A DNA stretch of 64,000 nt from Acidovorax sp. 1608163 (GCF_003669015.1 NZ_CP033069.1:871001-935000); one strand, 5' to 3'. Positions 34,909 through 43,378 are shown, counted from the stretch's first letter. Made by a program: numbers and translations. The notes: generated from the letters alone by a model not told the origin.

Positions 34909-35717
34909 CTTCAACCCACGTCCCTGCAGCCCCCGCTGCGGAAGCTGAGGCGGCCACCTCGACGGGCGCGCGCATCGACGTGCGCAACGTGAGCCACTGG
35001 TTTGACCTGCCCGGCGGCGCTCTGCAGGTGATTGACGAGCTGGACCTGGCCATTGAGCCCGGCGAGTTTGTCGCCCTGCTGGGCCCCAGCGGCTGCGGCA
35101 AATCCACCCTGCTGCGGCTGGTGGCGGGGCTGGAGCCCGCGACGGCGGGCGAGCTGCTGCAAGACGGCGCACCCATTACCCAGCCCGACCCATCGCGCAT
35201 CGTGGTGTTCCAGGACCCCACGCTGTTCCCCTGGCGCACCGTGTGGGACAACGTGGCTTTGGGCCTGCAGGCGCGGGGCTTGCTCAAAACCCATCGCCAT
35301 CGTGTGGACCAGGCTCTGCAACTGGTGGGGCTGGAGGCCTTTGGCAAGGCCTTTCCGCACCAGCTCTCGGGCGGCATGGCGCAGCGCGTGGCGCTGGCAC
35401 GGGCCCTGGTCAACGACCCCAGCCTGCTGGTGCTGGACGAACCCCTGGGCAAGCTCGACTCGCTCACCCGTCTGGCCATGCAGACCGAGCTGGTGGACCT
35501 GTGGCAGCGCACCGGCTTTTCGGCCCTGCTGGTCACGCACGATGTGGAAGAAGCCCTGTTCATGGCGCAGCGCGTGGTGGTGCTGTCGGAGCGGCCCGCC
35601 ACCATCAAGCAGGTGCTGGTGAACGACTTGCCTTACCCGCGCCACCGGGGCCACCCGCGCTTGGCCGAGCTGCGGCACCAGGCGCTGGCACTGCTGGGGC
35701 TGGACGCGAGTTGGTGA
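34902..35717 (+). CDS. ABC transporter ATP-binding protein (SsuB/TauB type)
   Basis: A 271-residue ABC ATPase. Walker A is GPSGCGKST, the Q-loop VFQDPTLFPWRTVWDNV, the signature LSGGMAQRVALARAL, Walker B LLVLDEPLGKLD and the switch His in VTHDVEEALFM. ATG 34902 overlaps the permease stop codon (34906-34908), so translation is coupled. It powers the importer formed with the two genes before it. Confidence 0.92.
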   Translation: MVTSTHVPAAPAAEAEAATSTGARIDVRNVSHWFDLPGGALQVIDELDLAIEPGEFVALLGPSGCGKSTLLRLVAGLEPATAGELLQDGAPITQPDPSRIVVFQDPTLFPWRTVWDNVALGLQARGLLKTHRHRVDQALQLVGLEAFGKAFPHQLSGGMAQRVALARALVNDPSLLVLDEPLGKLDSLTRLAMQTELVDLWQRTGFSALLVTHDVEEALFMAQRVVVLSERPATIKQVLVNDLPYPRHRGHPRLAELRHQALALLGLDASW

Positions 35718-35766
35718 CGACCGCGTTTGACCTTGCCACAGCCCTTTGCCGCAGCGTGGGCGCTGC

Positions 35767-36978
35767 ATGATGGCCTGGACCTTGCCCGCTGATCTGTTGG
35801 ACGCCTTGCTGGCCCTGGCCCAGCGCAGCCAGCAAGCCCTGCAAGCAGCACTGCACGCCGTGGGCTGGCTGCCCGACGTGCACGGCCAGCCCGCGTGGCC
35901 GTGGGCGCAGCGCCTGGCGGCCGAGGTGCTGGCGCAAGAACCCCAACTGGCCCGCCAGGCTACGGCGCTGCTGGCCTGTGTGCTCGGCTTGGGTGTGCTG
36001 GCCCTGTTGGCGCTGCGCTGGCGGTGGGCGCGCTGGGCCTTGGCACCGGCCCTGTTGGTGGTTGCAGTGGCCGCCCCTTGGCCCGCGCTGGCCCTGTTGC
36101 AGGCCCCGGCTGTGCCCACCAGCTGGCACCGCTCGCCCACGGGGTTCACGGTGCAGTCCATCACGCAGGGGGCGCACATCTACCAGCAGCAGTGCGTGCG
36201 CTGCCACGGTGCCGACGGCAAGGGCGAGGGGCCCGATGCCGCAGGCTTACCCATGTGGCCGCCCACGCTGAACGGATCGCTGCTGTGGAAGCGGCTGGAG
36301 GGCGAGCTCTTCTGGCGCGTGCGCCACGGCATGCACAGCGCTGCAGGCGTGCAGACCATGCCCGCCTTCGCCCATCTGACGGACGAGCAGGTGTGGCAGG
36401 TGCTGGACTACCTGCAGGCCCACGCGGCAGGCCAGCTGCTGCGCGACACCGGCGCCTGGGCCCCGCCCGTGCGCATGCCCCAGGCTCGGGTGCACTGCCG
36501 CAACACGGGTGCCACCAGCGTGCGCCAGCTGCAGGGCCAGCGCCTGCGCGTGGTGCTGGGCGGCACAGCGGCCGCGCTGCCGCCAGACGACCCGCGCCTG
36601 CTCACCCTGTGGGTGCCCGCCCAGGCGGTGGCGGCTGGCGACCCTGCCGACCGCGCCGAATGCACCGTGCAAGAGCCCGATGCCCTGCCTGTGCTGGCCT
36701 GGGTGCTGGGGCAAGCGGCCGATGGGGATCAGGGCCTGCAAGACGCGCAGGGCGCGCAAATGCTGGCGGACCGCAACGGCTGGCTGCGCGCCCGTGCGCT
36801 GCCAGGGCAGGGTGGGTGGTCGGAGGATGACCTGGTCTGCCGTGCCGCTGCGCCCGCCAATGCGGCCACCGCCCGGTCAGCAGCATCCACACCGCCCGCC
36901 GCTGATGGCCTCGAAGCCCTCATCCGCCGCATGGACGCCGAGCCCGTGCGCCTGCGCCGGGGTGGCTTTCCACATTAG
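35767..36978 (+). CDS. Membrane-anchored cytochrome c protein
   Basis: A 403-residue protein. After 65 amphipathic N-terminal residues there are two membrane segments (about 65-83 and 90-112), then a cytochrome c domain with one haem site CVRCH (143-147), a probable Met ligand in GVQTMPAFAHLTDEQVWQVLDYLQ, and a C-terminal 170-residue domain I do not recognise. The haem domain should face the periplasm. It follows the ABC ATPase by 49 bases and appears to be in the same operon. A haem protein behind a sulfonate importer is unusual; it may take electrons from a periplasmic sulfur-oxidising enzyme. ATG 35770 is also possible. Confidence 0.75.
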   Translation: MMAWTLPADLLDALLALAQRSQQALQAALHAVGWLPDVHGQPAWPWAQRLAAEVLAQEPQLARQATALLACVLGLGVLALLALRWRWARWALAPALLVVAVAAPWPALALLQAPAVPTSWHRSPTGFTVQSITQGAHIYQQQCVRCHGADGKGEGPDAAGLPMWPPTLNGSLLWKRLEGELFWRVRHGMHSAAGVQTMPAFAHLTDEQVWQVLDYLQAHAAGQLLRDTGAWAPPVRMPQARVHCRNTGATSVRQLQGQRLRVVLGGTAAALPPDDPRLLTLWVPAQAVAAGDPADRAECTVQEPDALPVLAWVLGQAADGDQGLQDAQGAQMLADRNGWLRARALPGQGGWSEDDLVCRAAAPANAATARSAASTPPAADGLEALIRRMDAEPVRLRRGGFPH

Positions 36979-37010
36979 GGTGTGTGGTGCAGTGGTGCAC
37001 CGTTTACTCA

Positions 37011-37050
37011 CAATTTGATAGCTTCTAGCGCTTATGGATAAAGCGCTAGG
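37011..37050. repeat. AGCGCT-hairpin intergenic repeat, copy 2
   Basis: CTAGCGCTT (37025-37033) pairs with AAGCGCTAG (37041-37049) after TTGATAGCTT. It lies between the cytochrome gene (+) and the converging VOC gene (-), a position like copy 1. Confidence 0.7.
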
Positions 37051-37076
37051 TGCCGTTTTGGTTAAATATCTTGGCA

Positions 37077-37469
37077 CTATGCCACCCCATGCGACACCAC
37101 GCACAGCTTGTTGCCATCCGGGTCCCGAAAGTACGCACCGTAGCAATCCGCGTGGTACCCGGGCCGCAGGCCCGGGCGGCCTTCGCACTGGCCGCCCAGG
37201 GCGAGCGCCAGCGCGTGTGCGGCATCCACCTGGCCTCGCGTGGCGGCCATAAAGGCCACCATCTGGCCATTGCCGGGGCTAGGGACTTCGCCGTTGAAGG
37301 GGCGGGCAATCACAAACAGCGGCCGGGGCCCTGGCGTGGACTCCCACCCCGCCCAGGGCCGCGTGGCATCGCAAAAGCGCTCTTGGGCGCCCAGTGTTGC
37401 CAGCACCCGCCGGTAAAACGCCAGGGCGCGTTCAAAGTCGGAAATGCCCACGAACACATGGGAGAGCAT
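37077..37469 (-). CDS. VOC/glyoxalase-family protein
   Basis: A 130-residue protein of the vicinal oxygen chelate superfamily with paired beta-alpha-beta-beta-beta modules: MLSHVFVGISDFERALAFYRRVLATLGA at the start and GAYFRDPDGNKLCVVSHG at the end. Family members include glyoxalases, dioxygenases and antibiotic-binding proteins, and the substrate cannot be told. It follows the SRPBCC gene on the same strand after 21 bases, a common pairing in small detoxification-type operons. Confidence 0.82.
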   Translation of the reverse strand: MLSHVFVGISDFERALAFYRRVLATLGAQERFCDATRPWAGWESTPGPRPLFVIARPFNGEVPSPGNGQMVAFMAATRGQVDAAHALALALGGQCEGRPGLRPGYHADCYGAYFRDPDGNKLCVVSHGVA

Positions 37470-37490
37470 GGCGTTATTCCTCGGTGCGGG

Positions 37491-37952
37491 CTACGCCCGT
37501 TGCGACTGGCTCAGCAGCACCACTTGCAGCCGGTCCAGGTTCTGTTCGTTGGCAGGCACCACAAAGTCGCGCAGCTGGGCGGCCACCTCTGCACTGTCAA
37601 ACGTTTGGGCCCACGCCAGGTGCGTGTGGTTTTCACCTTGCGGGCGCAGCTGCACCGTCAGCGTGAAGTGTGGGGCCACCACATGCTCAATCACCACCAG
37701 TGCATCGGGCTCGATGGCCCGGAAAACGCACTCGTTGGGGTAGTGCTTGCCGTCCGGGCCGTGCATCACAAACACCCACCGCCCCCCAGGCGTGAAGTCG
37801 AACTGCTCAAAGGCATTGCTGAAGCCAGCAGGCCCCCACCAGCGGGCCAGTAGCTCGGGTTGTTTGAACGCTTGAAACACCTTGCGCGGGCTGGCGTGCA
37901 GCACGCGTTCGGTGGCCAATGTGGCGGCGCTGGCTTGGGGGGTGGATGGCAT
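37491..37952 (-). CDS. SRPBCC/AHSA1-domain protein
   Basis: A 153-residue protein of the START-like AHSA1 type. Typical segments are ERVLHASPRKVFQAFKQPELLARWWGPAGFSN, DFTPGGRWVFVMHGPDGKHYPNECVFRAIEP and THLAWAQTFDSAEVAAQL. The fold has a deep hydrophobic pocket; the ligand is unknown. The open frame continues upstream, but MPSTPQAS at 37952 is the sensible start. It is divergent from the SsuD-type gene at 38233. Confidence 0.82.
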   Translation of the reverse strand: MPSTPQASAATLATERVLHASPRKVFQAFKQPELLARWWGPAGFSNAFEQFDFTPGGRWVFVMHGPDGKHYPNECVFRAIEPDALVVIEHVVAPHFTLTVQLRPQGENHTHLAWAQTFDSAEVAAQLRDFVVPANEQNLDRLQVVLLSQSQRA

Positions 37953-38122
37953 CGGGGGCTCCTGGCTGGTTGAGGGGGCTCGTCCTGTCCGTCTGTGGTT
38001 GCGCCTCGGTGCGGCGCAGTCACGCTTGCAATGTCCTGGGCTCGCCACCACACGATCAGCACCTTTCGCCGCTTTGGCCGCTTTCGCGGGTTTTGCGTGC
38101 TGTGCTTGCCTTGCGGTGGCCA

Positions 38123-38166
38123 GGTATGCAAAGCCAGAGTTTACAAACACGTTTTTCTTCGTTGGC
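38123..38166 (+). promoter_or_regulatory. TTTGCATACC and CTTCGTTGGC boxes before the ssuD-type gene
   Basis: GGTATGCAAAG (38123-38133, complement CTTTGCATACC) and CTTCGTTGGC (38157-38166) lie 67-110 bases before the monooxygenase start. The same two elements occur before other sulfonate genes in the window. Confidence 0.45.
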
Positions 38167-38232
38167 GTGGCCGGGGCGGGCGCAGATCATGGGCTGCAAA
38201 TTTCCCCCTCTTCCCTGTTCCAGGAGCCCGCT

Positions 38233-39339
38233 ATGTCCGTCCAGTTCATCGGCATGATCCAGCCGCACGAAGTCTCTGAAACCATCACCCGCAAAGGCCC
38301 GGCAGTCGATCCAGCCTACGTGCGCGTGTTTGCGCAGGCGCACGAGCACGCGGGCTTTGACCGCATCCTGGTGCCCGCCAGCTCCTCCAGCCCCGACACG
38401 CTGCTCACCGTCAATTACGCAGCGTCCGTCACCGACAAAATCAAGTTCCTGCTGGCCCACCGCCCCGGCTTTGTGGCGCCCACGTTGGCGGCACGCCAAC
38501 TCGCCACGCTCGACCACTACACCGGTGGCCGCGTAGCCGTGCACTACATCACCGGCGGCTCAGACGAAGACCAGCAGCGCGATGGCGACTTTGTCGGCCA
38601 CGACGAGCGCTACGCCCGCACGGACGAGTACCTGGGCCTGCTGCGCCAGGTGTGGACGGCCGACAAACCTTTTGACCACGAAGGCGCGTACTACCGTGTC
38701 AAAGGCGCGTGGTCAGAGGTCAAGCCCGTGCAGGCCCCTTACGTGCCCATCTACTTTGGCGGTGCATCCGCCCCCGCCTTGCAGGTGGCGGGCAAGCACG
38801 CCGATGTGTACGCCCTGTGGGGCGAATCGCTGGAGCAGGCGGGCGACCTGGTGCGCCGCGTGCGCGCCGAGGCCGCGCGCCACGGCCGCACCGTGCAGTT
38901 CAGCATCTCGTTCCGCCCCATCCTGGGCGCCACCGAAGACGAAGCCTGGGCCCGTGCCTACCGCATCCTCGAAGAAACCCGCCGCCTGCGCGTGGACCAA
39001 GGCTACGCACGCGGTGGCCCGCAGCAAAGTGAGGGCGCTCGCCGTCTGCTGGCCGATGCCGCCAAGGGCGATCGCGTGGACGAACACCTGTGGACGGCCA
39101 TTGCCCGCGAAACCGGCGGACGCTCCAACACCACCTCGCTGGTCGGCACGCCCGAGCAAGTGGCCAACGCCCTGCTCAAGTACTACGACCTGGGCATCAC
39201 CACCTTCCTCATCCGGGGCTTTGACCCGCTGCTGGACACCATCGCCTACGGCCGCGACCTGCTGCCCTTGGTGCGCGCCAAGGTGGCCGAGCGCGAAGCC
39301 GCACGCGCCGCCCAGCCCGCCGAACGCAAGGCCGCGTGA
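38233..39339 (+). CDS. ssuD: Alkanesulfonate monooxygenase-type flavin enzyme
   Basis: A 368-residue luciferase-like monooxygenase of the SsuD group. Comparable blocks are FDRILVPASSSSPDTLL, KIKFLLAHRPGFVAPTLAARQLATLDHYTGGRVAVHYITGGSD, DERYARTDEYLGLLRQVW and YVPIYFGGASAPALQVAGKHADVYALWGE. SsuD uses FMNH2 and O2 to split alkanesulfonates into aldehyde and sulfite. A CAGGAG ribosome site lies 5 bases before the ATG. It is coupled to a binding-protein gene (stop and start codons overlap), but no ABC membrane genes follow, and no SsuE reductase is seen nearby. Confidence 0.87.
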   Translation: MSVQFIGMIQPHEVSETITRKGPAVDPAYVRVFAQAHEHAGFDRILVPASSSSPDTLLTVNYAASVTDKIKFLLAHRPGFVAPTLAARQLATLDHYTGGRVAVHYITGGSDEDQQRDGDFVGHDERYARTDEYLGLLRQVWTADKPFDHEGAYYRVKGAWSEVKPVQAPYVPIYFGGASAPALQVAGKHADVYALWGESLEQAGDLVRRVRAEAARHGRTVQFSISFRPILGATEDEAWARAYRILEETRRLRVDQGYARGGPQQSEGARRLLADAAKGDRVDEHLWTAIARETGGRSNTTSLVGTPEQVANALLKYYDLGITTFLIRGFDPLLDTIAYGRDLLPLVRAKVAEREAARAAQPAERKAA

Positions 39340-40415
39340 TGCCAGTGCACCCCCTTGCCGACGTGCAACCCACGGAACCTGCAAACGCTATGAGCCTTTT
39401 GATTCCCTCCGCCCCGATCCACCCCGCACACGGCACCCGCCGCCGCTGGCTGCAGCAGATGGGTGCCGCATCGCTGGGCATGGCAGGCACCTTGTCGGGC
39501 GCTGCCACCTGGGCTCAAATCAGCGCCCAATCCAGTGGACAGGCCGCCCTGGTGCTGGGCGACCAGGCCGGTGGCCTGCGCGCCCTGTTCGAGGCATCGC
39601 GCACGCTCGACGGCGCGCCCTTTGCATGGCGCTGGGCCAACTTCCAGGGCGCAGCCCCGCTGTTTGAGGCGCACCGCAGCGGCGCGGTAGACACCGCCAT
39701 GGCGGGCGACTTGCCCGTGCTGGCCGCCGCCGTGGGCAAGACCCCGCTCAAGATCGTGGCCACCCGCGTCGGCCAGCCCGACTCGCTGGGCATCGTGGTG
39801 CAAGGCGACTCGGCCCTGCGCAGCGTGGCCGATTTGCGCGGCAAGACGGTGATCGTCTCGTCCGCACGCGGCAGCATCTCGCAATACCAGCTCTATGGTG
39901 CGTTGGAAGAAGCGGGCGTCAAGCGCGAAGAAGTCACCGTCAAGTTCGTGCTGCCCACCGATGCTGCCGCTGCGTTCGCGTCTAAGCAAATCGACGCCTG
40001 GGCCATCTTCGACCCGTACTACACCATCGCCCTGCAACAAGGCGGCCGCATCCTGCGCGACGGGCGCGGCATCAACACCGCGCTGGGCTTCATCACCGCC
40101 ACCGACGCTGCCCTGGCCGACCCCGCCAAACGTGCCGCCATCGTGCAATACCTCGACCGCCTGGCCCGCGCTGGCGAGTGGGCCCTGGCCAACCGCGAGG
40201 CCTATGCCCAGGTCTACACCCAGCTCACCCGCCTGCCTATCGAGGCTGCTCGCACCATCACCGGCCGCGCCGCCATCGCGGCCCGTCCAGTGACGCAGGC
40301 AGACATCGCAGCCCTGCAGACGGTGGCCGATCGCTCCGCCCGCGACGGCATCCTGCCCACACGGGTGGACGTGGCGGCGATCACGGATGCGCAGGTGTGG
40401 CGCGGTGCGGCGTGA
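39339..40415 (+). CDS. Sulfonate-type ABC substrate-binding protein 4 (no adjacent transporter)
   Basis: A 358-residue SsuA-like binding protein with a Tat signal (TRRRWLQQMGAASLGMAGTLSGAATWAQ). Family blocks: LGDQAGGLRALFEAS, WANFQGAAPLFEAHRSGAVDTAMAGDLPVL, VADLRGKTVIVSSARGSISQYQLYGAL and AFASKQIDAWAIFDPYYTIAL. ATG 39339 shares a base with the ssuD stop and has AAGG upstream; ATG 39390 would give a more usual signal length. The opening of the mature part resembles the binding protein at 52612 (GDQKGGLRALLEAAG). No permease or ATPase is adjacent, so it must use another ABC core. Confidence 0.85.
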   Translation: MPVHPLADVQPTEPANAMSLLIPSAPIHPAHGTRRRWLQQMGAASLGMAGTLSGAATWAQISAQSSGQAALVLGDQAGGLRALFEASRTLDGAPFAWRWANFQGAAPLFEAHRSGAVDTAMAGDLPVLAAAVGKTPLKIVATRVGQPDSLGIVVQGDSALRSVADLRGKTVIVSSARGSISQYQLYGALEEAGVKREEVTVKFVLPTDAAAAFASKQIDAWAIFDPYYTIALQQGGRILRDGRGINTALGFITATDAALADPAKRAAIVQYLDRLARAGEWALANREAYAQVYTQLTRLPIEAARTITGRAAIAARPVTQADIAALQTVADRSARDGILPTRVDVAAITDAQVWRGAA

Positions 40416-40421
40416 TTGGGT

Positions 40422-40496
40422 TAGAGCCTTAAATTTGAAGAAAAAATGGCTCTATCGCTTGATGGATAGGCGCTGGAAGCTATTGAAATGAGAGCG
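40422..40496. repeat. AGCGCT-hairpin intergenic repeat, copy 3 (degenerate)
   Basis: The core reads CTATCGCTTGATGGATAGGCGCTGGAAGCTATTGAAATGA, with one base changed in each arm compared with copies 2 and 5. It lies between the binding-protein gene (+) and the converging LRR gene (-). Confidence 0.6.
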
Positions 40497-40591
40497 ATTT
40501 TGATCGCTGCTTTGGCTTTTTCGAGGCTGGAGGGCGTGGGGCGAAGCCCCGCAGCTTGCCGGGCCCATGCCATCCCGCCGCCCAGAACGTC

Positions 40592-42007
40592 TCAGGCTTT
40601 CTTTTTTTCCAAACGCGCCAGCGTGGCTTCATACGCCAGCAGCACATCCGGTCTTTCTTCAGCGGCCGCATTGAAGCGGCTGGCAAGCATGGCGGCGTCG
40701 GCCTTGCGGCCCAGTTGGCCAATGGCCTTGAAGATCTTTTTCATGAAGGCTGGGTCGCCGCCGATGATTTTCTGCTCAAAGCGCAGCAGGTCCATGATGG
40801 GCTCCGCCAACTGCGCAGACTTGGTCTTACCCACCACGTCGAGCAGGTGCTTGCAGAGGTACAGATAGTTCTCAGAGAAGCCTTCGCGCTCGTTGAAGAA
40901 GGCGAGGAACAGCTCGGTGCAGGCCGGGCTGGCGATACCCGTCAGGACGCACATGATGATCTCGTGCTCGGACTCCATCTTGCCGACGTAGAACTCCTCC
41001 TGGTAGGTGGGCCGTGCCAGCGCCGTGTAAAAGCACTCGGTCATCGGCGCGATGGTGCGTTCGCCGTTTTCACAGAGCACGTACGCCAGCAAGTCCGACA
41101 TCGCTTTGTCCGGGCGCAGGCCGTTGGCGACCATGGCGTGGAATGCGCCCTCCGCCGGGTGCGCCAGTGCACCGCGCAGGGTCGCTGCGTCACCACGCCG
41201 ATTCAATAAGCTAGCGAAGGCCCGGCCCAGCAGCGCCAAATCGGTGATGGCGTAGAGCGCTGGCCAATCATTTTTCGCCATCAGGTCGGCCACGTGGCGC
41301 GTTGCCTTAAGGTCTTCTGCGACGGGCTCCCCCCTGGGCCATTCATCCTGCTTAAGCCGCAGGGCGATCTGCTCTTCGTGGTGCTGTGGGTCTGCGTAAA
41401 AGCTGGTGAATTTTCTGCCCGCCAGCGGTGCCAGGCTGGTGACGGGATTGTCCTGCACGTCCAGGTCCACCACGGCCGGGCATGCGGCCAACGGGGACAG
41501 ATCGGTGATCTGGTTGCGGTCCACATGCAGCAAGGCCAGACCGGGGTAGCTCTGTACGAAGTGCAGGTCAGCAATGTTGTTGCCCGACAGGAACAGGGCC
41601 TTGAGCTGCGGCAGGTCCAGCCCTGCAGGAATGGCCGTCAACTTGTTGTTGAACAGGAACAGGTGGCTCAACACCTTGAAGCCGTTGAGCGCATCAAAGT
41701 CCGAGAACCGGCAGTTGTCGATGATCAGCGTCCCCAGGCGCGGCAGTGCCCGCAGCGCCTGGAGGTTGGTGAACTTCAGCCCCTGCAGCTCCAGCTTGCG
41801 CAGGCTGGCGATGTGGGCGATGCGCGCCAAGTCCAAGGGCTCTTTCATCTTGCTGCGGTCCAGCGTCAGTTCGAGCACATCGTCGCAGTCGGCAATTTGG
41901 TCCAGTTCTTCACTGGTAAAGCGCTCCAGGCGCAGGCCATTGGAGTGGTTGAGTACCTTGACGCGGGAGTAGATCGAGTCGGTCCACTTGGATTTGATCT
42001 GGGCCAT
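40592..42007 (-). CDS. Leucine-rich-repeat protein, second paralogue
   Basis: A 471-residue paralogue of the LRR protein at 15159-16565, with about half of the positions identical by eye and the same two-part layout. Residues 40-215 are LRRs (LFLFNNKLTAIPAGL, LKALFLSGNNIADLHFV, LALLHVDRNQITDLSPLAAC) and the rest is a helical domain with near-identical ending (AFMKKIFKAIGQLG...LARLEKKKA). It stands alone here, without ATPase or ankyrin partners. A TATGAT -10-like element (42096-42091) and the inverted repeat at 42116-42136 precede it. Confidence 0.8.
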   Translation of the reverse strand: MAQIKSKWTDSIYSRVKVLNHSNGLRLERFTSEELDQIADCDDVLELTLDRSKMKEPLDLARIAHIASLRKLELQGLKFTNLQALRALPRLGTLIIDNCRFSDFDALNGFKVLSHLFLFNNKLTAIPAGLDLPQLKALFLSGNNIADLHFVQSYPGLALLHVDRNQITDLSPLAACPAVVDLDVQDNPVTSLAPLAGRKFTSFYADPQHHEEQIALRLKQDEWPRGEPVAEDLKATRHVADLMAKNDWPALYAITDLALLGRAFASLLNRRGDAATLRGALAHPAEGAFHAMVANGLRPDKAMSDLLAYVLCENGERTIAPMTECFYTALARPTYQEEFYVGKMESEHEIIMCVLTGIASPACTELFLAFFNEREGFSENYLYLCKHLLDVVGKTKSAQLAEPIMDLLRFEQKIIGGDPAFMKKIFKAIGQLGRKADAAMLASRFNAAAEERPDVLLAYEATLARLEKKKA

Positions 42008-42387
42008 GGTTTCTGGTTGGGTGTGATGGAACAGGGGGCACAAAGCGCCCGAAAAGCGAGCTGCCAGCGTGAAGCGGGCTGCGTCCGTTGATCATAGGGG
42101 GCATCCCTGCGAACGCAGTGGACAGGTTGTCCAGTGGGCGCGTTGTATCAGCGGGAAGACGGATTTGGCCAAGTCGCTACGGCCACCTCCATGGGATACA
42201 CGCCAAACTTCATTTGTTGTTGAGCCGGGTCTCTGCACCAATGAAGACCAGAGTGCCAATGTGGCGAAAAAAAGCAGAGTGAGCCCATCCCCTCAGTCGA
42301 TTGGCACAGCCAAAGCTTGTGCTTGTGGTTCCCTTGCTTCGCTCCGTCTGCACCTTGATTGTTCGTTTGGCGTCTACAGTTCGCCCA
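42008..42387. other. Divergent intergenic region, start of lower-GC segment
   Basis: These 380 bases separate the LRR gene (-) and the metallopeptidase gene (+). Apart from the inverted repeat at 42116-42136 and the -10-like TATGAT, no gene was recognised. Base composition falls visibly from about 42160 onwards and stays lower to about 44750. Confidence 0.6.
42116..42136. promoter_or_regulatory. Inverted repeat CAGTGGAC-N5-GTCCAGTG before the second LRR gene
   Basis: Seven of eight arm positions are symmetric around a 5-base spacer, and the right arm GTCCAGTG is identical to that at 8123-8130. It lies 108 bases before the LRR start and about 20 bases upstream of a TATGAT -10-like element, where a repressor would cover the -35 region. 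Confidence 0.55.
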
Positions 42388-42954
42388 ATGAAAATCGCAC
42401 TTCGAATTGCCTTTCTCCTGTTCGTGGTTGTTCCGGTTGCGGCTTGGTTCATTGTCAAGCCAGTTCGCGTCATCGCACCGGCTGCCTTCGGGATGCAATG
42501 CGCCAACAATTCCATCTGCGTGGAGACCCCAGAGAAACTGCCGGAAGCAACAACGCTCTATCGCGAGGCGCTCTCATTCGTTCACAACCATGTTGGCCCC
42601 ATGAACGGCCAACCTTTGGTGGTGTTCTGCTCAACGCAAACCTGTGCCGACCGGTTTGGCCTAGGGGCCAGGTCTGCCGTCACCGTGGGCACCATGGGCA
42701 CTGTCATCGGCCCTAACGCATGGCATGCGCATTACGTACGGCATGAGCTCATTCACCATTTGCAAGTGCAACAGTTTGGTGTCTTGCGTCGTGTCTTCAT
42801 GCCATCTTGGCTGATTGAGGGCATGGCCTATTCACTGAGTGAAGACACCCGTGCTACGTTGGCTGAGCCTTGGCAGGGATACCGTGATCAGTTCAACAAA
42901 TGGCTTGCGTCGGTTGGGCGGGAGAACATGTGGAGTGCTGCAAGTAGTTTGTAG
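42388..42954 (+). CDS. Membrane-anchored zinc metallopeptidase-like protein
   Basis: A 188-residue protein. One N-terminal membrane segment (about 5-24) is followed by a domain with HExxH (RHELIHHLQ, His119-Glu120-His123) and, 20 residues later, WLIEGMAYSLSED, in which Glu144 is the likely third zinc ligand. This is the gluzincin layout found in peptidase MA-like families. Four cysteines (near 38, 44, 81 and 86) suggest disulfides on the periplasmic side. The substrate is unknown. ATG 42388 is chosen because the hydrophobic anchor starts there. Its codon use is less GC-biased than that of the flanking genes. Confidence 0.75.
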   Translation: MKIALRIAFLLFVVVPVAAWFIVKPVRVIAPAAFGMQCANNSICVETPEKLPEATTLYREALSFVHNHVGPMNGQPLVVFCSTQTCADRFGLGARSAVTVGTMGTVIGPNAWHAHYVRHELIHHLQVQQFGVLRRVFMPSWLIEGMAYSLSEDTRATLAEPWQGYRDQFNKWLASVGRENMWSAASSL

Positions 42955-43378
42955 TCCCCACCGCCTGCGCGCTTTGAGTCGCACCAGCGGCCCGAATCTG
43001 TTCTACAGAGAGGCCTAAGCCAAGGTTTGCATCCGGCTCACCCGCTTGCCCGCTGAGCCCGTTCGCATCATCACGGGCCTTGCCGTGGCCTCCAGGCCGG
43101 TCACTCTGATTGCTTTGGGCTCATATCCGACAGTGGGCATCCCTTCCCCAAAGCGGTCAATGATTCAGATAGATGGGCCTACAAAACGTATAGAAAGCGT
43201 TTCAGGTTTAGCCCAGTGGGACGCTATAGTTCGATGACTTAACGCTTGCCGGATGCCGCGGAATTTAAATGCCGGAGCAACCTTCAGGCGTCTGCTTGCA
43301 AACCCAAGCTGTTAGCCTAATCCCGGAAAATTCAATGCACAAAAGATCCTGCGTGGTCCAGTTCATGTCGCAGGTTTT
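42955..43378. other. Gene-poor lower-GC stretch
   Basis: These 424 bases hold no gene I can support; short open frames here match nothing I know. The only structure seen is the attC-like imperfect repeat at 43237-43317. Confidence 0.5.
43237..43317 (+). repeat. attC-like imperfect inverted repeat
   Basis: ACTTAAC followed by GCTTG (43237-43248) fits the RYYYAAC end of an integron attC site. It pairs with CAAGC-T-GTTAGCC (43305-43317) over nine bases with one bulged base. Total length is 81 bp, within the attC range. Against it, GTTAGCC departs from GTTRRRY at one base, and no integrase gene is seen. Confidence 0.3.
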
